Shown here one piece after another: positions 59,723 to 64,000 of a DNA stretch of 64,000 nucleotides. The notes beneath the pieces were generated by a model. It was given only the letters and a program-made list of their open reading frames with translations, did no database searches and was not told the DNA's origin. A program made the translations under genes and the position numbers. Position 1 is the stretch's first letter, and each line of letters starts with the position of its first letter. This DNA comes from Palsa-504 sp963744575. GTDB lineage: Bacteria > Actinomycetota > Actinomycetes > Streptosporangiales > Streptosporangiaceae. The stretch spans positions 1 through 64,000 of the forward strand of contig CAVUUF010000024.1 in the NCBI GenBank assembly GCA_963744575.1, given 5' to 3'.

Positions 59723-60772
59723 TCACGGGTCGGTGCGGTGGCGGCGGGCCCGGCGGACGATGGCGGCGGCGCCGATGACCGCGACCGTCGCCCCGGCGGC
59801 GGTGATCGTGGCCTCCTTGCGGGCGATCCGGCGGCCGGCCAGGGCGTGCCGGCCCTGGCGCTGGTCGAGCAGGACGCGCAGCGCCTCCTCGTTGCCGAAC
59901 GCGGGGCGCCAGCCGGCCGCGCGCAGCGCGGCGCAGTCCACCACCCACGGGTAGACCACGTAGCGCAGGTCGATGGCCGGCGCCGGGGTCACCCCGACCC
60001 GGTGCAGCCGCTGCGCGGTACCGAAGGTCAGCCGGGCGGGCAGCTCGATGCTCTTCAGCCCGCTGATCCGCTCGACCTCGTCCTGTTCCAGCCAGCCGTC
60101 GCAGCCGACCGCGAAGTCGCCGTCGATCCGGCCGATCACGGTGAACTCGAGCGCGGCGACGAGGTCGTCGACATGGCAGAACTGCCAGCGGGGCGCGCAG
60201 CCCTTAACGGTGAGCAGGCGCGGCGCCTCGAAGTGCCGGGTGACCAGGGTGTCGACGGCCTCCCCGGCCAGGGCGGCGGGCCGCACCACCGTCACCGCCA
60301 TGCCCGGGTTGGCCCGCGGCGAGCGGCGGGCGAGCTGCTCGATCTCCAGCAGGTCCCCGGCCACGCTGTTGTCGGTGTCCGCGGCGAGCGGCGCGTCCTC
60401 CGGCAGCGGCACCGGGTTGTCCGGGCGGGCGCCGTAGATCATGGCGCTGGTCACCAGCACCACGCGGCCGACCCGGCCGGCCGCGGCCGCGGTGAGCACG
60501 GTCTGCGCGCCGCGCACGTTGAAGGCCCGGCGCGCCCGGGCGCCGGAGTCGGGGGCCAGGTCGTGGTCGGCGTGCACCACGACGTCGGCGCCGGCCAGCC
60601 GCCCGGCCAGCGCCGGGTCGCGCACGTCGGCCACGCGCCAGGTCACGCCCGCGATGTCGCCCCGGTGATCGTCGATCGCGATGACCTTCTTGACGTCCGG
60701 CGACGCGGCCAGCCGGACGGTCAGCGCCCGCCCGATGCCGCGAGCCGCACCGGTAACCGCCACGACGGGCAT
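59723..60772 (-). CDS. NAD-dependent epimerase/dehydratase (extended SDR)
   Basis: A 349-residue extended short-chain dehydrogenase. The NAD motif is VTGAARGIGRALTVRLAA; DVVVHADHD and AFNVRGAQTVLTAAAAG follow, and the catalytic region is LVTSAMIYGARPD with the Tyr. The usual YxxxK is not clear: Y of IYGARPD sits where SDR-extended enzymes have their Tyr, but no Lys is 3 residues later. A C-terminal membrane anchor (TITAAGATVAVIGAAAIV) is odd for the family. The start is ATG 60772 (MPVVAVTGAARG); sequence beyond looks non-coding. Function may be sugar or lipid metabolism; unproven. Confidence 0.75.
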   Translation of the reverse strand: MPVVAVTGAARGIGRALTVRLAASPDVKKVIAIDDHRGDIAGVTWRVADVRDPALAGRLAGADVVVHADHDLAPDSGARARRAFNVRGAQTVLTAAAAGRVGRVVLVTSAMIYGARPDNPVPLPEDAPLAADTDNSVAGDLLEIEQLARRSPRANPGMAVTVVRPAALAGEAVDTLVTRHFEAPRLLTVKGCAPRWQFCHVDDLVAALEFTVIGRIDGDFAVGCDGWLEQDEVERISGLKSIELPARLTFGTAQRLHRVGVTPAPAIDLRYVVYPWVVDCAALRAAGWRPAFGNEEALRVLLDQRQGRHALAGRRIARKEATITAAGATVAVIGAAAIVRRARRHRTDP

Positions 60773-60906
60773 AGGCTGACCATATGTGTCACCGCGCCTG
60801 GTGTCACTGCGCTCGTGGCGAACCGGCCGCCGGGCGTTTGTCACTGTGTGCTTCTCCCGAGATAACGTGACGGTCATGACCCTTCCATCTTGCCGCAGAG
60901 CCAACG

Positions 60907-62322
60907 ATGGCTGATCGCCCGTTCGGTTTCGGCCTGCCCGATAAGCCGGAAGACCAGGGGGGCTCCGGTTCCGGTTCGGGTTCCGGCGGCCCCGGGGGCC
61001 CCTCGGGACCGGGCCAGCCCGGCGGACCGGGCGGGTTCCCTGGTGCGGGCGGGCCATTCGGCGCGATGGGGCCGATGGGCGACCCGCAGCAGTTCGCCGA
61101 CGCGCTGCGCCAGTTCGCCGACATGCTGTCCTACCAGGGCGGGCCGGTGAACTGGGACCTGGCCAAGAACGTGGCCAGGCACGCGATCGTGGCCGCGGGT
61201 GACCCGAGCGTGCTGGACGCGCAGCGCCGGGAGATCACCGAGGCGATCCGGCTGGCCGACCTGTGGCTGGACGAGGCCACGGCGTTCCCCTCGGGCATCC
61301 GCAAGATCGAGGCCTGGAGCCGGTCGGAGTGGCTCGAGGCGACCTTCCCGGTCTGGGCCAAGCTCTGCGACCCGATCGCGGCCAAGGGCGTCGAGGCGAT
61401 GAGCGGCATGTTCACCGCCGACCCCGGGCAGCTCGGCGAGGAGCTCCCGGAGGAGGTGCGCCAGGCGCTCGGCGCCTTCGGCGGCGGCGCGGGCGGGCTC
61501 GGCGCGCTGGCGGGCATGATGCGCCAGCTGGGCGGGGCGATGATCGGCAGCCAGACCGGCACGGCGGTCGGCGAACTGGCCCGCGAGGTGATCGGCTCCG
61601 CCGACATCGGGCTGCCGCTCGGGCCGGAGGGCACGGCGGCGCTGCTGCCCGCGGGCGTGGCCGAGTTCAGCCAGGGGCTTTCCGTCGACGCCGGCGAGGT
61701 CCGGGTCTTCCTGGCCCTGCGCGAGGCCGCCCACCAGCGACTGTTCGCGCACGTCCCATGGCTGCGCGCGCACTTGCTCGGCGCGGTCGAGCAGTACGCC
61801 AGCGGCATTACCGTCGACATGACGCGGCTGCAGGAGGCGATCCCCGAGGTCGACATCACCAACCCGGACGCGCTGCGCGAGGCGCTCTCCGGCGAGGGCC
61901 TGTTCCGGCCCGAGGACACGCCCGCCCAGAAGGCCGCGCTGACCCGGCTGGAGACCGCGCTGGCGCTGGTGGAGGGCTGGGTCGCCACGGTGGTCAGCGC
62001 GGTGGCGCGGGAGCGGCTCACGCACGCCGACGCGCTGGCCGAGGCGGTCAGGCGGCGGCGGGCCACCGGCGGTCCGGCCGAGCGCACGTTCGCCACGCTG
62101 GTCGGGCTGGAGCTGCGGCCGCGCCGGCTGCGCGAGGCGGCGGCCATCTGGCAGGGCCTCACCGAGGCCCGCGGCATCGACGGCCGGGACGCGCTGTGGG
62201 CGCACCCGGACCTGCTCCCCGTGGCCGACGACCTGGAGAACCCCGAGACCTTCGTGCACGGCCAGCCCGAACTGGACATCTCCGACCTCGAGGACGACGG
62301 CGGCACCGACCCCGGGACTTAA
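60907..62322 (+). CDS. DUF2342-family zinc-dependent metalloprotease-like protein
   Basis: A 471-residue protein of the actinobacterial DUF2342 family. It begins with a disordered Gly/Pro stretch (GSGSGSGSGGPGGPSGPGQ), then has WDLAKNVARHAIVAAGDPSVLDAQRREITEAIRLADLWLDEAT and WSRSEWLEATFPVWAKLCDPIA. The family's HExxH-like helix is LREAAHQRLFAHVPWL, with a further VEGWVATVVSAVARERL. One group is annotated as coenzyme F420 biosynthesis-associated from gene neighbourhood. ATG 60907 follows AGAGCCAACG without a strong ribosome site. The downstream flavoprotein begins 44 nt later, so co-expression is possible. Confidence 0.82.
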   Translation: MADRPFGFGLPDKPEDQGGSGSGSGSGGPGGPSGPGQPGGPGGFPGAGGPFGAMGPMGDPQQFADALRQFADMLSYQGGPVNWDLAKNVARHAIVAAGDPSVLDAQRREITEAIRLADLWLDEATAFPSGIRKIEAWSRSEWLEATFPVWAKLCDPIAAKGVEAMSGMFTADPGQLGEELPEEVRQALGAFGGGAGGLGALAGMMRQLGGAMIGSQTGTAVGELAREVIGSADIGLPLGPEGTAALLPAGVAEFSQGLSVDAGEVRVFLALREAAHQRLFAHVPWLRAHLLGAVEQYASGITVDMTRLQEAIPEVDITNPDALREALSGEGLFRPEDTPAQKAALTRLETALALVEGWVATVVSAVARERLTHADALAEAVRRRRATGGPAERTFATLVGLELRPRRLREAAAIWQGLTEARGIDGRDALWAHPDLLPVADDLENPETFVHGQPELDISDLEDDGGTDPGT

Positions 62323-62365
62323 CGCGCGTGTCATCCGTCACTGCCGCGGGGGGGAGGAGTCCGGC

Positions 62366-63736
62366 GTGGAGCAGACGGACGTGGTGGTGATCGGCCTGGG
62401 GCCGGGCGGCGAATACGCGGCCGGGACCCTGGCCGAGGCGGGGCTGCACGTGACCGGGGTCGAATCCCGCCTGGTCGGCGGGGAATGCCCGTACTACGGG
62501 TGCGTGCCTTCCAAGATGATGATCCGCGCCGCCAACCTGATCGCCGAGACCAGGCGGGTGCCCGGCATGGCCGGGACGTCGACGGTGACCCCGGACTGGT
62601 CACCGGTCGCGCAGCGGATCCGGGAGGAGGCCACCGACCACTGGAACGACAAGGTGGCGGCCGACCGGTTCACCGGCCAGGGCGGCCACCTGGTCCGCGG
62701 GCGGGGGAAGATCACCGGCGCCGGCCAGGTGACGGTCCGCGGTGCCGATGGCCCCCGGGTCTTCCAGGCCCGCACGGGCATCGTGCTCAACACCGGGACC
62801 GAGCCCGCCGTCCCGCCGCTGGACGGCCTGGCCGGGACCCCGTACTGGACGAACCGGGAGATCGTCCAGGCCGAGCAGGTGCCCGAGTCGCTGATCGTGC
62901 TGGGCGGCGGGGCCATCGGCGCCGAACTCGCCCAGATCTTCGCCCGCTTCGGCGCCGCCGTCACGGTGGTGGAGACGCTGCCCCGGCTGCTTTCCTTCGA
63001 GGAACCCGAGTCCAGCGAGCTGATCGAGCGGGTCTTCTCGGCCGAGGGCATCACGGTCTGCCCGAACGCCCCGGCCGAGCGGGTCAGCCACGACGGCGCC
63101 CGGTTCACCGTGCACCTGGGGGGTTCCGCGGTGTCGGCGGAACGGCTGCTGGTGGCGACCGGGCGCCGGGTGGACCTGGCCGCTCTCGGCGTCGCCGCGG
63201 TGGGCCTGGACGCCGCGGCCCGCGCGATACCGACCGACGGGTGGATGCGGGCCGCGGACGGCGTGTGGGCCATCGGCGACGTCACCGGGAAGGGCGCCTT
63301 CACCCACATGTCCATGTACCAGGCGGACATCGTGGTGCGCGACATCCTCGGCCAGGGCGGCGAGCCCGCCGACTACCGGGCGGTACCGCGGGTCACGTTC
63401 ACCGACCCCGAGATCGGCTGCGTCGGCCTGACCGAGGAACAGGCGCAAGCGTCCGGGCTGCGGGTGCGCACCGGCGTCACCCAGATCCCGGCCTCGGCCC
63501 GCGGCTGGATCCACAAGGCGGGCAACGACGGTTTCATCAAGGTGGTCGAGGATGCCGACCGGTCGGTGCTGGTCGGCGCGACCTCGGCGGGCCCCGGCGG
63601 GGGTGAGGTCCTGTCCGCCCTGCAGGTCGCGGTCCGGGCGGAGGTGCCGGTGGCCACCCTGCGCAACATGGCGTACGCCTACCCGACCTTCTACCGGGCC
63701 ATCGAGGACGCCCTGAAGAAACTGGGCCCGTCATGA
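62366..63736 (+). CDS. FAD/NAD pyridine-nucleotide-disulfide oxidoreductase with unusual C-terminus
   Basis: A 456-residue flavoprotein of the dihydrolipoamide dehydrogenase/mercuric reductase group. FAD site VVVIGLGPGGEYAAGTL, redox pair CxxxxC in GGECPYYGCVPSK, NAD site VLGGGAIGAELAQIFARFG and second FAD motif WAIGDVTGKGAFTHMSMYQ are all intact. The C-terminal catalytic His-x-x-x-x-Glu of the family (HAHPTxxE) is replaced by YAYPTFYRAIEDAL, so it lacks the base needed for the usual disulfide exchange. It may act on other electron acceptors. The GTG start has GGGGGGAGGAG ahead. The ATG of the next gene overlaps its stop (ATGA). Confidence 0.9.
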   Translation: MEQTDVVVIGLGPGGEYAAGTLAEAGLHVTGVESRLVGGECPYYGCVPSKMMIRAANLIAETRRVPGMAGTSTVTPDWSPVAQRIREEATDHWNDKVAADRFTGQGGHLVRGRGKITGAGQVTVRGADGPRVFQARTGIVLNTGTEPAVPPLDGLAGTPYWTNREIVQAEQVPESLIVLGGGAIGAELAQIFARFGAAVTVVETLPRLLSFEEPESSELIERVFSAEGITVCPNAPAERVSHDGARFTVHLGGSAVSAERLLVATGRRVDLAALGVAAVGLDAAARAIPTDGWMRAADGVWAIGDVTGKGAFTHMSMYQADIVVRDILGQGGEPADYRAVPRVTFTDPEIGCVGLTEEQAQASGLRVRTGVTQIPASARGWIHKAGNDGFIKVVEDADRSVLVGATSAGPGGGEVLSALQVAVRAEVPVATLRNMAYAYPTFYRAIEDALKKLGPS

Positions 63737-64000
63737 CGCACCGCCCGGCCGTGGTCGCCTTCGACGTGATCGAGACGCTGATGTCACTCGAGCCGCTGCG
63801 CCAGCGGCTCACCGAGATCGGCCAGCCTCCGCACCTGCTCGAGGCCTGGTACACCCGTACCCTGCGGGACGGCATGGCGCTGTCCGCGACCGGCGACTTC
63901 GCGCCGTTCACCGACGTCGCCGAGTCCGCGCTGCGCGGGCTCACCAGCTACACCGTCAGCAACGAGCAGGTGGCGCGGGTGATGGCCGGGTTCAGCGAAC
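63733..64000 (+). CDS. HAD-superfamily (haloacid-dehalogenase type) hydrolase, partial at window end
   Basis: The first 89 residues are in the window: AFDVIETLMSLEPLRQRLTEIG has the nucleophile Asp of HAD motif I and the haloacid-dehalogenase-type cap begins with LLEAWYTRTLRDGMALSATGDFAPF. Its ATG overlaps the flavoprotein stop by 4 nt (ATGA), so translation is coupled. Motifs II-IV lie beyond the window. Function unknown; a link to the flavoprotein is inferred. Confidence 0.8.
   Translation, partial: MTHRPAVVAFDVIETLMSLEPLRQRLTEIGQPPHLLEAWYTRTLRDGMALSATGDFAPFTDVAESALRGLTSYTVSNEQVARVMAGFSE

Noticed and set aside
61263..62390. Second open frame inside the DUF2342 gene
   Set aside because: It is an overlapping frame of arginine/glycine-rich composition with no family signal.
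62455..62475. GGGGTCGAATCCC resembling a tRNA T-arm
   Set aside because: It lies inside the flavoprotein reading frame and no acceptor stem or anticodon arm surrounds it.

Overview
The window is a high-GC actinobacterial chromosome segment. The evidence is MtrA-MtrB-LpqB, a WhiB protein, coenzyme F420 genes (fbiA, fbiB, fbiC), a long-tailed SecA, and a conserved set of small actinobacterial families (Rv3235-like, DUF6912, HGxxPAAW, DUF3499, DUF5719). The order secA - response regulator - hpf - lpqB - mtrB - mtrA - ahcY - CDF transporter - sugar isomerase - Trm112 - manB - DUF3499 - DUF5719 - GT2 - whiB - fbiA - fbiB resembles the order known from Streptomyces, but I cannot assign a genus.

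The window has two parts. Bases 1 to about 15,100 are an accessory, partly decayed region. It holds a secreted Cry-toxin-like helical bundle joined to a jacalin-like lectin domain (frame broken near the signal peptide), a serine resolvase, a toxin-antitoxin-like pair with a broken toxin frame, an ArsR/SRPBCC/SnoaL operon with a clear operator and leaderless promoter, a degraded LysE transporter, an arginase-family enzyme with an altered metal site, an AlkA-like glycosylase, a TrhA/hemolysin III protein and a cold-shock protein. It also holds fragments of CHAT, GNAT and two tyrosine-integrase genes. At least five genes here look broken by small indels. The region ends at an integrase catalytic-domain fragment next to pruA.

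Bases about 15,180 to 64,000 are core chromosome with almost every gene intact: proline catabolism (pruA), DNA repair (vsr, AlkZ-like, ung, HhH-GPD), protein export (secA), ribosome hibernation (hpf), envelope and cell-cycle signalling (mtrAB-lpqB), the methyl cycle (two different SAH hydrolase types side by side), mannose and sugar-nucleotide metabolism (SIS isomerase, manB, NDP-sugar pyrophosphorylase) with glycosyltransferases, a developmental WhiB, F420 synthesis (fbiAB convergent with fbiC), a PDZ-Lon protease, moaE, a DUF2342 metalloprotease, and a flavin disulfide oxidoreductase coupled to a HAD hydrolase that runs off the end.

Non-coding signals include a 36-bp perfect palindrome between secA and its divergent neighbour, a short GC-rich repeat present twice in the lpqB 5' end and once inside fbiA, coding minisatellites in the Rv3235-like gene and in secA, a long leader before hpf, a strong whiB promoter, and several -10 hexamers placed 6-7 nt before start codons (leaderless mRNAs). 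I found no tRNA, rRNA or CRISPR array.
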